A stretch of DNA of 64,000 nt from Grimontia celer (GCF_900055185.1 NZ_FIZX01000004.1:62001-126000); one strand, 5' to 3'; counted from the stretch's first letter, positions 16,864 to 26,790 are shown. The notes: generated from the sequence alone by a model not told the origin. Numbers and translations: made by a program.

Positions 16864-17502
16864 TCACCAGTACGACTCAAGCACGGTCATACCGTCATAG
16901 GTGCTGCACTTAAAACGGGTTTTCTTTCCGCTTTCTCCTCTACAACTCACTGTGGTGAATAGCGTGTCTTTGTTCCAGACTGACTCGAAGCTTTGGTCGA
17001 AGCCACAATCTGCACCGTAAAAGCTTTCGGCCTGTGCCGCGCAATATTGATAGGCTTCATCTTCACCGCCGCGGGCATCTAACATCGCTGAGCGGATTTT
17101 GCGCTCTTTTCGGATGTTGGCAATGTGTTCTTTGTCCGGCATCTCAAACCAGTCAATACGTGGGTTTTCCACATCAAAGCTTTTCTGGATCCAGGTGGCT
17201 TCTTTGATCGTGCCAGAAAACTTGATGGAGAGGTTTTTCAGGTAATCAATGTCCACGTCTGCCAGCCCTTCAAAGCCTTCAGGATTAGAGAGTATGAAAG
17301 GCTCTCTTCCGACTCTCACCACCAACTCTTGCTCGCTGGTTTTTTCAACCAAGCCTTGCAGCGCCGTAAAACTGACGCCATCGCATTCGTAGTTATATTC
17401 ACGATCAGCAAAGCAGCGCTCTAGAAAGACGTCGCCGTCTTTTTCCTGGGAGCAGCCTACGATTGATACCAGTGATATTGCGAGAGTTGACGCCCTGAGC
17501 AT
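16864..17502 (-). CDS. Putative lipoprotein, 212 residues
   Basis: Starting at the ATG at 17500-17502 after GGAA, the protein begins with a lipoprotein signal peptide (MLRASTLAISLVSIVGC). The mature part is acidic and cysteine-containing, with pairs such as CFADREYNYEC and CAAQAESFYGADC that could form disulfides in the periplasm. The longer frame to 17601 would place the signal peptide internally. I recognise no family. Confidence 0.65.
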   Translation of the reverse strand: MLRASTLAISLVSIVGCSQEKDGDVFLERCFADREYNYECDGVSFTALQGLVEKTSEQELVVRVGREPFILSNPEGFEGLADVDIDYLKNLSIKFSGTIKEATWIQKSFDVENPRIDWFEMPDKEHIANIRKERKIRSAMLDARGGEDEAYQYCAAQAESFYGADCGFDQSFESVWNKDTLFTTVSCRGESGKKTRFKCSTYDGMTVLESYW

Positions 17503-17715
17503 TAACGTGATTTCTATTCCAAAATTTATCGTGTGACAATTTTGATACACATCACATTGCAATTGCAAACCTATCGATGAGTGTCGGGACGCCGTTGGCA
17601 AATTTACAAACCAGTCAGTTGCTGTCGGTCTGAAATCACGCTTTTTTCATCGCACTTTTTTCCCAAGAAACAGCAACAATAAAAGGCATAAACACAAGGA
17701 AAGGAGAAGTATTCG

Positions 17716-18450
17716 GTGTTCACGGGCATTACCATCAAAGCAAAGCTTGGCGAGAGTCTTCACGCTTTCTATCAAGACATTTTGGGTATGAAACTCACTG
17801 ATTCTGGCTGGCGATTTGACGGCGAAAGCGCGTCTCTTTCTTTTGTTTCGTCTGACACTTGTTACCAACCAACACCAACCGATGTTTTTTGGAAAATCGG
17901 CATTACCGTCGCGGACTTGGATGCTGCCTGCCAATGGCTTCGCTCGCAAGGTATCAATGTCTCAACGCCACGCCAGTTTCAGGATATTGGCTACCTCGCG
18001 CACCTCTCTGACCCAAACGGTTTAACCATTGAGTTGCTGCAAACCACCTTTGAAGGTAACAAGCCGGAAAACCGTCCACTGACACACCCGATAGCCGATG
18101 GAGCAACACTGGCACACATCACTCTCCGGTGTCATAACGAAAATGCCATGCAGACATGGGCGGATAGCTTGGGTCTAACGCTAAAATCCATCCAACCTGT
18201 AGCCAGTTACGGCTTTACACTTTATTTCTATTCTTTTATTGATGAGCCTCTGCCTGAGCCGGATTTAGGTGCCGTGAGTAATCGTGAGTGGTTGTGGCAG
18301 CGCCCTTACACTGTGCTGGAGTTTCAACTGGTTCATCATGCGCCGCCTTTCACGTTGCCTTCTAAAGAAGCGAGCGGCCTATTTAGCTTTGAGGCTGACG
18401 GACAGGAAATCACACCGCAAGATCTCAAAGATGCAGAACTTGGGAAATAA
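17716..18450 (+). CDS. Two-domain VOC (glyoxalase/dioxygenase fold) protein
   Basis: A 244-residue protein with two tandem vicinal-oxygen-chelate modules. The first is residues 1-115 (FYQDILGMKL, then HLSDPNGLTIELLQT). The second starts at LAHITLRCHNENAMQTWADSLG. Family members include glyoxalase I, extradiol dioxygenases and resistance proteins, and the reaction here cannot be inferred. The GTG start is supported by AGGAG nine bases upstream. The second domain looks degenerate in its last metal-ligand strand. Confidence 0.75.
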   Translation: MFTGITIKAKLGESLHAFYQDILGMKLTDSGWRFDGESASLSFVSSDTCYQPTPTDVFWKIGITVADLDAACQWLRSQGINVSTPRQFQDIGYLAHLSDPNGLTIELLQTTFEGNKPENRPLTHPIADGATLAHITLRCHNENAMQTWADSLGLTLKSIQPVASYGFTLYFYSFIDEPLPEPDLGAVSNREWLWQRPYTVLEFQLVHHAPPFTLPSKEASGLFSFEADGQEITPQDLKDAELGK

Positions 18451-18451
18451 A

Positions 18452-18473
18452 CTCCCCAGCTTTCGCCGGGGAG
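18452..18473 (-). terminator. Terminator of the GMC dehydrogenase operon
   Basis: On the minus strand, CTCCCCGGC, a GAAA tetraloop and GCTGGGGAG form a nine-base stem followed by TTTATTT. It lies just after the dehydrogenase stop. The plus-strand reading has no T-run. Confidence 0.75.
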
Positions 18474-18480
18474 AAAATGA

Positions 18481-20055
18481 TTAAATCAGCTTTTTATTCA
18501 TGGCATCAGCAATGTAATCCGCCTGACGAATTGCAAGGGCAACAATGGTCAAAGTTGGGTTTTCTGCCGCTCCCGTGGTGAACACGCTGCCATCAGAAAT
18601 AAACAGGTTATCGATATCGTGGGACTGCCCCCAACGGTTGACTACTCCATCCCGCGCCTGGGCGCTCATCCGGTTAGTTCCGAGGTTATGCGTCGACGGA
18701 TAGGGGACAACTTTGTGGGTTTTCACCGCACCAACGGCATCATAAATTGCCGCACCTTGCTTGTAGGCATGGTTTCGCATTGCGATGTCATTGAGGTGAT
18801 CATCGTAATGCACATTAGGAACCGGTAATCCGAATTGGTCTTTGACATCGGTGTTTAGTGTGATGCGATTGGTTGAACGCGGCATGTCTTCACCGACGAT
18901 CCACATGCCCGCCATGCGCTCGTAACCTTCCATGTCTTTGGCAAACTCCTCGCCCCATGCACCCGGTTTTAGAAATGCCGCCATAAAGGGAAGACCGAGT
19001 GACAAGGTTTCCATTTCATAGCCGCCGACAAAGCCGCGAGATGGATCGTGTTTGGACTCATCAGTCACAATCCCCGCCATGGTGGTGCCACGGTACATGT
19101 TCACGGGATTTTCGAACTCAGCATACACAGAGCCTGTCACGTGGCGCATGTAGTTACGCCCCACTTCGCCTGAGCTGTTTGCAAGCCCATCTGGATACAT
19201 GGCAGTGGCAGAATTCAGCAGCACGCGCGGGCTTTCAATTGAGTTACCGGCTAAGCAGACAATACGCGCCTTTTGATGTTGCTGATTACCGTCAGCATCT
19301 ACATAAAGCACACCATCTACTTTGCCTGACGCATCATGAGTAATTTTCAACACATGACTGCTGGGCCTGAGCTCAAAGTGACCTGTCGCTTCCGCTTTCG
19401 GGATCTCAGTGTAAAGCGTCGACCATTTCGCCCCCATTCGACAGCCCTGGAAGCAGAACCCAAGCTGCTGACAAGCTGCCCGTCCATCTCGCGGCTGGGA
19501 GTTGATTGCCATACGTCCGGTATGCACATCTTTATAGCCGATTTTGGTCGCACCGGCCTGCAACACCTTGAAGTTGTTATTGCCGGGAAGACCGGGAATA
19601 TCATGGGTGCGGGTCACGCCCATTTTGTCTTCCGCTTTGTCATAATAAGGCTCAAGCTCAGCGAGGGTGATTGGCCAGTTCAATAAGGTGGCGTTTTTTA
19701 CATCGCCATACACGTCTTGGGTGCGGAATTCGTGCTCCTGAAAGCGAAGGCTTGCTCCTGCCCAGTGAAGTGTTGAGCCGCCAACGGTTTTGCAAATCCA
19801 GGCTGGTAAGCCGGGAAAGTCTCTGGCTACTTCCCATGTGCCGGACGTGGTCCTCGGCTCTAGCCAGGCTTCTTTACCAAACATCTTCCATTCGTTATTT
19901 TCAAAGTCCTTGCGGTAATCAAGGCGCGAACCGGCTTCAAGACACACAACATCGACGCCTTTTTGTGCCAGCTCATTTCCCAAAGTTCCGCCACCGGCTC
20001 CGGAACCAATCACTACCACTACATTGTCGTCAGTCAGGTCATACTGCTTAGCCAT
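18481..20055 (-). CDS. GMC-family FAD dehydrogenase, gluconate dehydrogenase large-subunit type
   Basis: A 524-residue flavoprotein with an N-terminal FAD-binding motif (VVVIGSGAGGGTLGNELA), a GMC substrate domain, a cysteine-rich stretch (CQQLGFCFQGC) and the C-terminal GAAENPTLTIVALA FAD motif. It has no export signal and probably travels with the Tat-signal small subunit encoded two bases upstream, as in membrane gluconate-type dehydrogenases. It oxidises a sugar alcohol or sugar acid and passes electrons on. The usual third gene, a cytochrome c, is not adjacent, so the acceptor is uncertain. Confidence 0.85.
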   Translation of the reverse strand: MAKQYDLTDDNVVVVIGSGAGGGTLGNELAQKGVDVVCLEAGSRLDYRKDFENNEWKMFGKEAWLEPRTTSGTWEVARDFPGLPAWICKTVGGSTLHWAGASLRFQEHEFRTQDVYGDVKNATLLNWPITLAELEPYYDKAEDKMGVTRTHDIPGLPGNNNFKVLQAGATKIGYKDVHTGRMAINSQPRDGRAACQQLGFCFQGCRMGAKWSTLYTEIPKAEATGHFELRPSSHVLKITHDASGKVDGVLYVDADGNQQHQKARIVCLAGNSIESPRVLLNSATAMYPDGLANSSGEVGRNYMRHVTGSVYAEFENPVNMYRGTTMAGIVTDESKHDPSRGFVGGYEMETLSLGLPFMAAFLKPGAWGEEFAKDMEGYERMAGMWIVGEDMPRSTNRITLNTDVKDQFGLPVPNVHYDDHLNDIAMRNHAYKQGAAIYDAVGAVKTHKVVPYPSTHNLGTNRMSAQARDGVVNRWGQSHDIDNLFISDGSVFTTGAAENPTLTIVALAIRQADYIADAMNKKLI

Positions 20056-20057
20056 GA

Positions 20058-20600
20058 TTATCCCTCCTTACCGGATGCTGGCAGCCATTGAATATCGTCA
20101 AAGCCACGGTTGATATAGCCGCCTTTTTCAAATGAAGAGCCTTCATAACCAAACGCCGGCCAGACACCAGGATTGTCGTAAAGAGACACCACCATGTTGC
20201 CGCGGACTGCCTGAAAAAACGGGTCACTCGCCACCTGCTGAAGCAGTTCAGTTCGTTTCGCCAAAGGCAGACTATTCCAGTCACCTCCTGTGTTTTTCAT
20301 GAGGTTTGCCACACCATCGATCAGGGCTTTTTTCAAAACGGGATCGTTGGCGGCCTGAGCATCAATACTTTCGACACTCGCGGCATAGTAGACATCATCA
20401 AGGCTTGGATGAGGATAAATACTGCGCGCAATACTCACCAGATGACTGGCGGTATTGTCATCCAGCGCTTTGACTGTTAGTGCCCAGGATTTACCAGAAA
20501 GGGAAATTCCCGCCGCTACATAGGCATACGCGGCGGTGGCGGTCATCACTCCCATTTTTAGAATGGCTCGTCGGGAGTATTGGGGTTTCACGTTATTCAT
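20058..20600 (-). CDS. Gluconate 2-dehydrogenase subunit 3-like protein with Tat signal
   Basis: A 180-residue protein starting with a twin-arginine signal (SRRAILKMGVMTATAAYAYV). The remainder matches the small (gamma) subunit of GMC-type dehydrogenases, including SIYPHPSLDDVYYAASVESI and a C-terminal NRGFDDIQWLP. It should export and stabilise the flavoprotein subunit encoded immediately downstream, only two bases away. Confidence 0.85.
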   Translation of the reverse strand: MNNVKPQYSRRAILKMGVMTATAAYAYVAAGISLSGKSWALTVKALDDNTASHLVSIARSIYPHPSLDDVYYAASVESIDAQAANDPVLKKALIDGVANLMKNTGGDWNSLPLAKRTELLQQVASDPFFQAVRGNMVVSLYDNPGVWPAFGYEGSSFEKGGYINRGFDDIQWLPASGKEG

Positions 20601-20651
20601 TGCTGTTCTCCTTGCTTTCAGTGTCCTTTTGCAAGCAGTGCGGCGCTTCTT

Positions 20652-21047
20652 CTATTGGAAACGTCCGGACTGCTCAAGGAATTCGATTTTGTAGCCATCG
20701 GGGTCGGTAAGGAAAAAGAACCTCGCCATTGGCTCACCTTGGTGGCTCATGGATTTAATCTCGGCAGGGTTGAGGTTGGCGTTGCTGATTTTGCTGTGTG
20801 TCGCGGCCAGATCGTCCACACAGACGGCAAGATGACCATAGCCCGTTCCGTGGGTGTAGGGCTCGCTCTGGCTATGGTTATGCGTTAATTCCAGCTCAAA
20901 GTCGTTGCTGACATTACGCAAATAGATGAGGGAAAAGCCCTCAAAATCGAATCGCTGTGCGACGTCGAGATCGAGGGCAGTTTTGTAAAAGGCTATTGAG
21001 CGATCCGGATCGCGCACCCGGATCATCGAATGAATGAGTTTCGCCAT
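20652..21047 (-). CDS. Lactoylglutathione lyase-like VOC protein
   Basis: A 131-residue protein starting at the ATG after GGAGGTGCTT. It carries the glyoxalase I pattern: MIRVRDPDRSIAFYKTALDL, ELELTHN, HLAVCVDDL and FFLTDPDGYKIEFLEQ. The metal-ligand positions (H near the start, E in ELELT, H in GHLAV, E in KIEFLE) are all present. It probably converts the methylglyoxal-glutathione adduct to lactoylglutathione. It is encoded just upstream of the dehydrogenase pair on the same strand. Confidence 0.85.
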   Translation of the reverse strand: MAKLIHSMIRVRDPDRSIAFYKTALDLDVAQRFDFEGFSLIYLRNVSNDFELELTHNHSQSEPYTHGTGYGHLAVCVDDLAATHSKISNANLNPAEIKSMSHQGEPMARFFFLTDPDGYKIEFLEQSGRFQ

Positions 21048-21145
21048 AAGCACCTCCATGCGTTATTGGGTAAACCCACTATAACGACAGGGACACCTGC
21101 TTAGGTGGTATCATGCTACCGCATGTAAAAATATTGTTAACGCCG

Positions 21146-21472
21146 CTAGACCGCTTTTTTCACCAACGCGGCTTGTTGGTGAAGTTCAGCGTTGGCAAGA
21201 TCCAACACACCGTGTGGCTCGCTCAAATACAAAATGCAACTGCAGCGGAGCAGAGACGCAAAGTTGGTGACATCCCCATTGATATCCATGGCTTCGTCGT
21301 AAAGCGTGGTGAGGAACTTACCCGTGTTCATGCCCTGGGAATGGGCAATATGATCGATGATTTGCCAGAACTTCTTTTCCAGCCTGACACTCGTGGAATG
21401 GCCCGCGAGGCGAACAGAACGGGAATGCATTTCGTAATTGGTGGGATCCTGCCCGGCGAAAATGGTACACAT
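21146..21472 (-). CDS. Ribbon-helix-helix domain protein
   Basis: A 108-residue protein. MCTIFAGQDPTNYEMHSRSV is followed by an RHH_4-like fold (VRLAGHSTSVRLEKKFWQII, then GMNTGKFLTTLYDEAM). This family starts with MC-IF-QDP, which supports the start. A role in DNA binding or regulation is usually assumed but is little studied. It stands alone. Confidence 0.75.
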   Translation of the reverse strand: MCTIFAGQDPTNYEMHSRSVRLAGHSTSVRLEKKFWQIIDHIAHSQGMNTGKFLTTLYDEAMDINGDVTNFASLLRCSCILYLSEPHGVLDLANAELHQQAALVKKAV

Positions 21473-21583
21473 GACTTCTTACCTTTGCGCTACTACTCCT
21501 ATTGAGCATATCCAGAGTCGCTGTGCGGCCTTGCTTCATCCTTAAGACAGCGAAGCGAATGGAAACTTTACGCCTTCACGTCA

Positions 21584-22063
21584 TCAGCAAAGTTCACCAT
21601 TTTGTTCAAGGTATTCGCAGGCGGCTTCAACCCCTTCGCGGGCGGCCATTCGGAGATATTCTTTTCCCTGGTTTTTATCGACAGCAGTGCCAAAGCCTTC
21701 GTAAAGCGCTTTCCCGTAGTGATATCTCGCAAGTCGCGAGTAGCCTGCTTCATCATCGAGTTGTGCCCCCTGCTTCATTAGGGCTGTGGAACGGGAGGGA
21801 TTGGACGCTGAGTACACACCGTTTTCATGAATTTGAGCAAGCAGCAGCATGGAATAAACATCATTCCAGCGTGCAATACAGTCTTCAAGAATCGCCACCG
21901 CGAAATCATGGTCGCCAGTTTTCTCCGCAAAATAGCCATATAGACACTTCATGCGGTTATCACTATCTAATTGTTCGGTATAGGAAAACTCGCTAGTTTC
22001 AGCGGGCAGATATGACGAGAAACATAACACGCTAACGCCTACCAATAATCTCCATTTATGCAT
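21584..22063 (-). CDS. Secreted Sel1-repeat protein
   Basis: A 159-residue protein with a signal peptide (cleavage after LPAE or nearby). It contains Sel1/TPR-like helical repeats: LLLAQIHENGVY, then YGKALYEGFGTAVDKNQGKE and LRMAAREGVEAACEYL. Such proteins are periplasmic scaffolds or interaction modules. A partner is not apparent from the neighbours. Confidence 0.75.
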   Translation of the reverse strand: MHKWRLLVGVSVLCFSSYLPAETSEFSYTEQLDSDNRMKCLYGYFAEKTGDHDFAVAILEDCIARWNDVYSMLLLAQIHENGVYSASNPSRSTALMKQGAQLDDEAGYSRLARYHYGKALYEGFGTAVDKNQGKEYLRMAAREGVEAACEYLEQNGELC

Positions 22064-22376
22064 GAATCAACCTTATCTCGGTGTAATGTTGATCTTAATT
22101 TGAAAGTAGCAGGAAGCGGCATTTCTTCCCCAAAAAAACCCGTTTCTCTGTCAGGTCTACGTAAAAAGAATTGGCTCTATCTAAATCTGAGAGATTCGCT
22201 CCATTATTGAGTGGAATGATAATTTTGCGCCCCACTACTAACAAAGATGTAAGACATATGATTCACAACTGATTAATTTCTAACGACAATTCCAAATTCT
22301 TGAAATACATCGCAGTTTTCATACTGGTAAGTGATAACTTGCACATTAAATTTTTGACCAGCACTTTCTCCACGCG
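22064..22376. other. Intergenic region between the Sel1 and PAS-GGDEF genes
   Basis: This is 313 bases upstream of two divergent genes, so promoters for both are expected. I see no clear promoter pair, terminator or repeat. No good ribosome site precedes the ATG of the PAS-GGDEF gene. Confidence 0.4.
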
Positions 22377-23279
22377 ATGCCAGATTTTAAAGACATACTC
22401 GACATCCACCCCAACCCCTGCGTCATACACATCAACTTTGTCCCCAAGTATGCTAATAATGCATTCGCAAAGTTCAGTGGAATGGCGAGTGCAGAAGACG
22501 TGCTGAGTCTGCCTTCTATCCGTGTGCTCTTTGAAGAGGAACACTGGCCTGAGGCGCAGCGCCGCTACAATCATGCGATTGAAACTGGAATCCCGACCCC
22601 CCCGGAAGTAATCAATCATATGGATCTGAAAGGAAATCCAATGATTGCTGAAATTACAGATAAAGTGATTGATTGGTATGGCGAAAAAGCCATGTGTACG
22701 TTTGTGAGCGTGGTGACCGACCAAATCCGTCGCGAGCGTACTTTGCGTGATATGGCAAACCGGGACGATCTCACCAATCTTTATAATCGCCGTTATCTGT
22801 TAGATCTGTTCAGCGAGCGCCATGCCGCCCAACAGCGCCGTCAATACCTCGCCATGGCGGACATCGACCACTTTAAACGCATCAACGATACCTTTGGCCA
22901 CCCGGTCGGCGATATCGTGCTTCGTCGTTTTGCTCAGGAAATTGAAGACTTCACTGCACCAGATGAATATGCGTTCCGCTTAGGCGGGGAGGAGTTTGCA
23001 CTGCTTATCTGGGCGGATAACCATACCGAGGCCACAGCGCGATTGGAACAGTTGAGACAATCGGTACAAGACTGCGAAGTCAGGGTCAGCCACCCAAATT
23101 CTCAGCCTCTAACGATTAGTTGTGCAATTTCCATCGGCGCGACTGTACTTGATGCGACGGAAGACTTTCTTTCTGCCAGTCTCCGCGCAGACGAAGCCCT
23201 TTACATCGCGAAAAAGACCGGGCGTAACCGCGTGATCAATTACGACGAGTCTGCTGAAAACGCGCCGGAGAAAAGCTAA
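22377..23279 (+). CDS. Cytoplasmic PAS-GGDEF diguanylate cyclase
   Basis: A 300-residue protein with an N-terminal PAS-like sensor (residues 1-115, LDIHPNPCVIHINFVPKYAN) and a GGDEF domain beginning ANRDDLTNLYNRRYLL. The active site RLGGEEF is intact, with metal aspartates in MADIDHFKRIND. The I-site arginine is missing (APDE at that position), so product inhibition may be absent. There are no membrane segments. It converges on the next cyclase gene, with the two stop codons overlapping by four bases. Confidence 0.85.
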   Translation: MPDFKDILDIHPNPCVIHINFVPKYANNAFAKFSGMASAEDVLSLPSIRVLFEEEHWPEAQRRYNHAIETGIPTPPEVINHMDLKGNPMIAEITDKVIDWYGEKAMCTFVSVVTDQIRRERTLRDMANRDDLTNLYNRRYLLDLFSERHAAQQRRQYLAMADIDHFKRINDTFGHPVGDIVLRRFAQEIEDFTAPDEYAFRLGGEEFALLIWADNHTEATARLEQLRQSVQDCEVRVSHPNSQPLTISCAISIGATVLDATEDFLSASLRADEALYIAKKTGRNRVINYDESAENAPEKS

Positions 23280-24718
23280 GCACTAACCTGACTTGAATAT
23301 CTATGATGCTGTTGGCTGGACAGACAGCCCAGCATCACTCTGTTACGCCCCGCTTCTTTAGCCTGATACATTAACCGGTCAGCATGATGAAGCAGCGCTT
23401 CTAAAGACGTTTCTTTCCCGTCTTTGTCCACCAACAACGCACCAACAGATGCAGTGACGCTTAACCCAACACCCTCTTGAGATACCTGCGGTACAATAAA
23501 ACTGCAAACGTAATCGGCATTAACCTCAAGATCGTGCAGATCCTCCACTGGCACCAGCAAGCAAATCTCTTCTCCCCCCAAGCGGGATATCGCCACTGCT
23601 TCACGCAGGTAGTTGCTCAGTACCCGGCCCAGGTTATTCAGCACTTCATCGCCTTTCGAATGGCCATATTTGTCGTTAATTTGCTTAAAGTGATCCACAT
23701 CGAGCATCAATACACCCAGCTGACCACGTTTCTGCATGCTTTTGACCCGCTTGCTGGCGAACACCCTGTCGAGACCCCGGCGGTTCATCAAGCCCGTCAA
23801 GGAATCTGTAAAGGCATATTCCTCAAGTTTGCTGTTCAACGCTTTGAGAGCGCGGGTTTTCCGCTTCACTGCCTGTTTCAGCAAAATGATATAGCTTGCA
23901 GAACCCAACAACAAGACGGACCCCACCAAAGGCCAAAGCCAGTTTGGTATTTTCGTGGTCCTGCTGGTGTTCAGCCATTTTTGTTTGATGCGATCGATTT
24001 CATGGGGCGGAATATTCTTAATACCACTTTCGATTTCGCGTTGAAGCAGTTCGTTGCCTGCAGGTACCGCTGCGTACAGCATTTTTTTGTACATGCGCTC
24101 AATAGGGACAAACCCCAGAGGGTTATCCTGTTGAAGCAGATAGTAGGTAGCAACTTGGGTATCGACCAGCATGCGCTTAATTTTGCCATTACGCGCCGCC
24201 TGAATGAGGGCGGCATTGTTATCAAAACCCATGGTAGCAACAAGCGGATAACGGTTTTTCAGATACTCCTCTTCAAAGCCACCACGCACCACACCGACAA
24301 CCATACCTGGCACTACACCCTGTGTTTTCAGTTCTTCAGCATCATTAACCACGTATAAAGTGGTGGAGATTTCAAAAAGGGGAAAAACATAATCCAGATA
24401 TTCGTCGCGGGATTCGGAATAGAGCAAACCAGCGTGCACTTTGCGCCCACCTTCTTGCATCGCAACCAACGAGTCATTCCAGTCAGAAAGCGCAAACTCA
24501 ATGGGTGTATTATTGATCTCCCCGAACAACTTCCAGTAATCGACCAACAGTCCTTTAGCGATGCCATTTTCAGAGAAAGCAAATGGCTTCCAGCTATGAG
24601 AGTTCGTCACGATAATGGTGTCTTTATCCGTTTCAGCCAACGCAACTGACTGGGAGATCCCCAGTACAAATACCACAACGCTACAGACGAATCGGCATAA
24701 CCGAAGCAAATGCATCAA
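23276..24718 (-). CDS. Diguanylate cyclase with periplasmic solute-binding sensor
   Basis: A 480-residue protein: signal peptide, a periplasmic family-3 binding domain (residues 35-255, HSWKPFAFSENGIAKGLLVD), one membrane helix (about 262-285, LWPLVGSVLLLGSASYIILL), a coiled coil and a GGDEF domain. The active site reads RLGGEEI, with isoleucine in the last position, and the catalytic GGEE is retained. There is no I-site RxxD. It probably senses an amino acid-like ligand in the periplasm. It has the same architecture as the protein at 50973-52430. Confidence 0.85.
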   Translation of the reverse strand: MMHLLRLCRFVCSVVVFVLGISQSVALAETDKDTIIVTNSHSWKPFAFSENGIAKGLLVDYWKLFGEINNTPIEFALSDWNDSLVAMQEGGRKVHAGLLYSESRDEYLDYVFPLFEISTTLYVVNDAEELKTQGVVPGMVVGVVRGGFEEEYLKNRYPLVATMGFDNNAALIQAARNGKIKRMLVDTQVATYYLLQQDNPLGFVPIERMYKKMLYAAVPAGNELLQREIESGIKNIPPHEIDRIKQKWLNTSRTTKIPNWLWPLVGSVLLLGSASYIILLKQAVKRKTRALKALNSKLEEYAFTDSLTGLMNRRGLDRVFASKRVKSMQKRGQLGVLMLDVDHFKQINDKYGHSKGDEVLNNLGRVLSNYLREAVAISRLGGEEICLLVPVEDLHDLEVNADYVCSFIVPQVSQEGVGLSVTASVGALLVDKDGKETSLEALLHHADRLMYQAKEAGRNRVMLGCLSSQQHHRYSSQVSA

Positions 24719-25359
24719 AGGCAGTCATTCCCCAAGGTGAATTGATGACAACATTGTCGCAAAATTTAACCAACAGACCACATACTGTTTGACAGTTAGA
24801 TAGCCAGAGCGAGACATAGATCTATGAAATAGTGAAAAAATTTCTCCAGATACTCATGAGGCGACGAAATAATGTCATTTTTTTTCAAAAATATTCAGGC
24901 ATGATCCCCGTCTAGTGGGCTATCTTTTGACGCATTCAACCCAATGTTCACCGATGTTCACTGCTGTTTATCTATTCGTTACTGATTAGTGATCTAGATA
25001 AGTTTATGTGGTAAATTTACGGCCCTGAAAAAAGGCACATTGCTGTTTCATTTGAGTGGATGGTGCAAGGAAGGTTGGAATAACCCTTTTTCACTTGCCT
25101 GCGATCAAATTTCCGCCATATAAAGCATGTATACTTGTGTCCGCTTTCATGGATGAGTTGTGTTGTCCAAGCGAATCCGCGTTTGGACAACACAATTATG
25201 TGGCATGAATCAATATTAACGCTGTAAGAGCACATGGCACTCTTGCTGCTCAACACACAGTAGCTTGTTGTTTTCTTACAAAACTCAAGAACCTGAATAA
25301 CGTGACTACAGCGACATTTATCCCTTGGGTAGTAAAAGTTCGACCGGAGAGAACCCTAC
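24719..25359. promoter_or_regulatory. Upstream region of pykF
   Basis: This is 641 gene-free bases between two divergent genes. It holds a strong hairpin at 25158-25195 and an isolated TATACT at 25130-25135 without a good -35. I found no convincing Cra/FruR operator. A GGAGAG ribosome site ends it at the pykF start. Confidence 0.5.
25158..25195. repeat. Long perfect hairpin upstream of pykF
   Basis: TTGTGTTGTCCAA and TTGGACAACACAA form a 13-base perfect stem with a 12-base loop that can add a small GCG-CGC inner stem. No T-run follows. It could be an operator, a leader structure or part of a small RNA. Confidence 0.6.
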
Positions 25360-26772
25360 ATGAAAAAGACCAAAATCGTTTGTACGATTGGACCAAAAAC
25401 CGAATCAGTAGAGATGCTGACTAAGCTGGCAGATGCAGGCATGAACGTAATGCGCCTGAACTTCTCGCACGGCGACTTTGCAGAGCACGGTACTCGCATC
25501 TCTAACCTGCGTCAGGTAATGGAAAACAGTGGCAAGCAACTGGCTATCCTGCTGGATACCAAAGGTCCTGAGATCCGCACCATCAAGCTGGAAGGCGGCA
25601 ACGATGTTTCTCTGGTTGCAGGTCAAACTTTCACTTTCACTACTGACGCTTCAGTAGTAGGTAACGCAGAACGCGTTGCAGTGACCTACCCTGGTTTTGC
25701 AACAGACCTGGCTGTAGGTAACACTATCTTGGTTGACGATGGTCTGATCGAGATGGAAGTTCTGGAAACCACAGAAACTGACGTTATCTGTAAAGTTCTG
25801 AACAACGGTGACCTGGGCGAAAACAAAGGCGTTAACCTGCCAGGCGTTTCTGTAAACCTGCCTGCACTGTCTGAAAAAGACAAAGGTGACCTGGTATTCG
25901 GTTGTGAGCAAGGCGTTGACTTCATCGCTGCTTCTTTCATCCGTAAAGCGTCTGACGTTAAAGAAATTCGTGAGCTTCTGGCTGCAAACGGCGGCGAGAA
26001 CATCCAAATCATCTCTAAAATCGAAAACCAGGAAGGCGTTGATAACTTCGACGAAATTCTGGATCTGTCTGACGGCATCATGGTTGCACGTGGTGACCTG
26101 GGTGTAGAAATCCCAGCTGAAGAAGTTATCTTCGCTCAGAAGATGATGATCGAAAAATGTAACCGCGCGCGTAAAGTGGTTATCACTGCAACTCAAATGC
26201 TGGATTCAATGATCAAGAACCCACGTCCAACTCGCGCAGAAGCGGGTGACGTAGCGAACGCGATCATGGACGGCACTGACGCAGTGATGCTGTCAGGTGA
26301 AACTGCGAAAGGTAAATACCCTGTTGAAGCAGTGACCATCATGGCGCAAATTGCTAAGCGTACTGATGCTGTACTGAAAGCTGAACTGGGCTCACGTTTG
26401 GACAGCTCTCGCCTGCGTATCACTGAAGCAGTATGTAAAGGCGCAGTAGACACCGCTGAAAAGCTGGGTGCTCCTCTGATCGTTGTTGCTACTGAAGCAG
26501 GTAAGTCTGCGCGTTCTATCCGTAAGTACTTCCCAACGGCAAACATCATTGCTGTCACCATCAACGAGAAAACGGCTGCGCAACTTTGCCTGAGCAAGGG
26601 TGTGACTTCTGTAGTTGTTAACCAGTTCGAAAACACTGACGAATTCTACCGTCGCGGTAAAGAAATCGCTCTGGAGTCAGGTCTGGCTGCGAAAGGCGAC
26701 ATCGTTGTTATGGTTTCAGGCGCACTGGTTGCTTCTGGTACTACTAATACTGCATCTGTACACGTTCTGTAA
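25360..26772 (+). CDS. pykF: Pyruvate kinase I
   Basis: A 470-residue cytoplasmic enzyme that converts phosphoenolpyruvate and ADP to pyruvate and ATP, the last step of glycolysis. The family pattern is complete: [24 protein letters not shown], the substrate and metal site DTKGPEIRT, the signature [25 protein letters not shown] and ATQMLDSM. The C-terminal allosteric domain follows. Length and the [12 protein letters not shown] start match the fructose-1,6-bisphosphate-activated PykF type. A strong terminator follows 18 bases after the stop. Confidence 0.96.
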   Translation: MKKTKIVCTIGPKTESVEMLTKLADAGMNVMRLNFSHGDFAEHGTRISNLRQVMENSGKQLAILLDTKGPEIRTIKLEGGNDVSLVAGQTFTFTTDASVVGNAERVAVTYPGFATDLAVGNTILVDDGLIEMEVLETTETDVICKVLNNGDLGENKGVNLPGVSVNLPALSEKDKGDLVFGCEQGVDFIAASFIRKASDVKEIRELLAANGGENIQIISKIENQEGVDNFDEILDLSDGIMVARGDLGVEIPAEEVIFAQKMMIEKCNRARKVVITATQMLDSMIKNPRPTRAEAGDVANAIMDGTDAVMLSGETAKGKYPVEAVTIMAQIAKRTDAVLKAELGSRLDSSRLRITEAVCKGAVDTAEKLGAPLIVVATEAGKSARSIRKYFPTANIIAVTINEKTAAQLCLSKGVTSVVVNQFENTDEFYRRGKEIALESGLAAKGDIVVMVSGALVASGTTNTASVHVL

Positions 26773-26790
26773 TCGAACCGTACCGAGCAT

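Noticed and set aside
23477-24358. 293-codon plus-strand frame
   Set aside because: It is antisense to the binding-domain diguanylate cyclase gene, which has clear domains; its own product has no recognisable motif.
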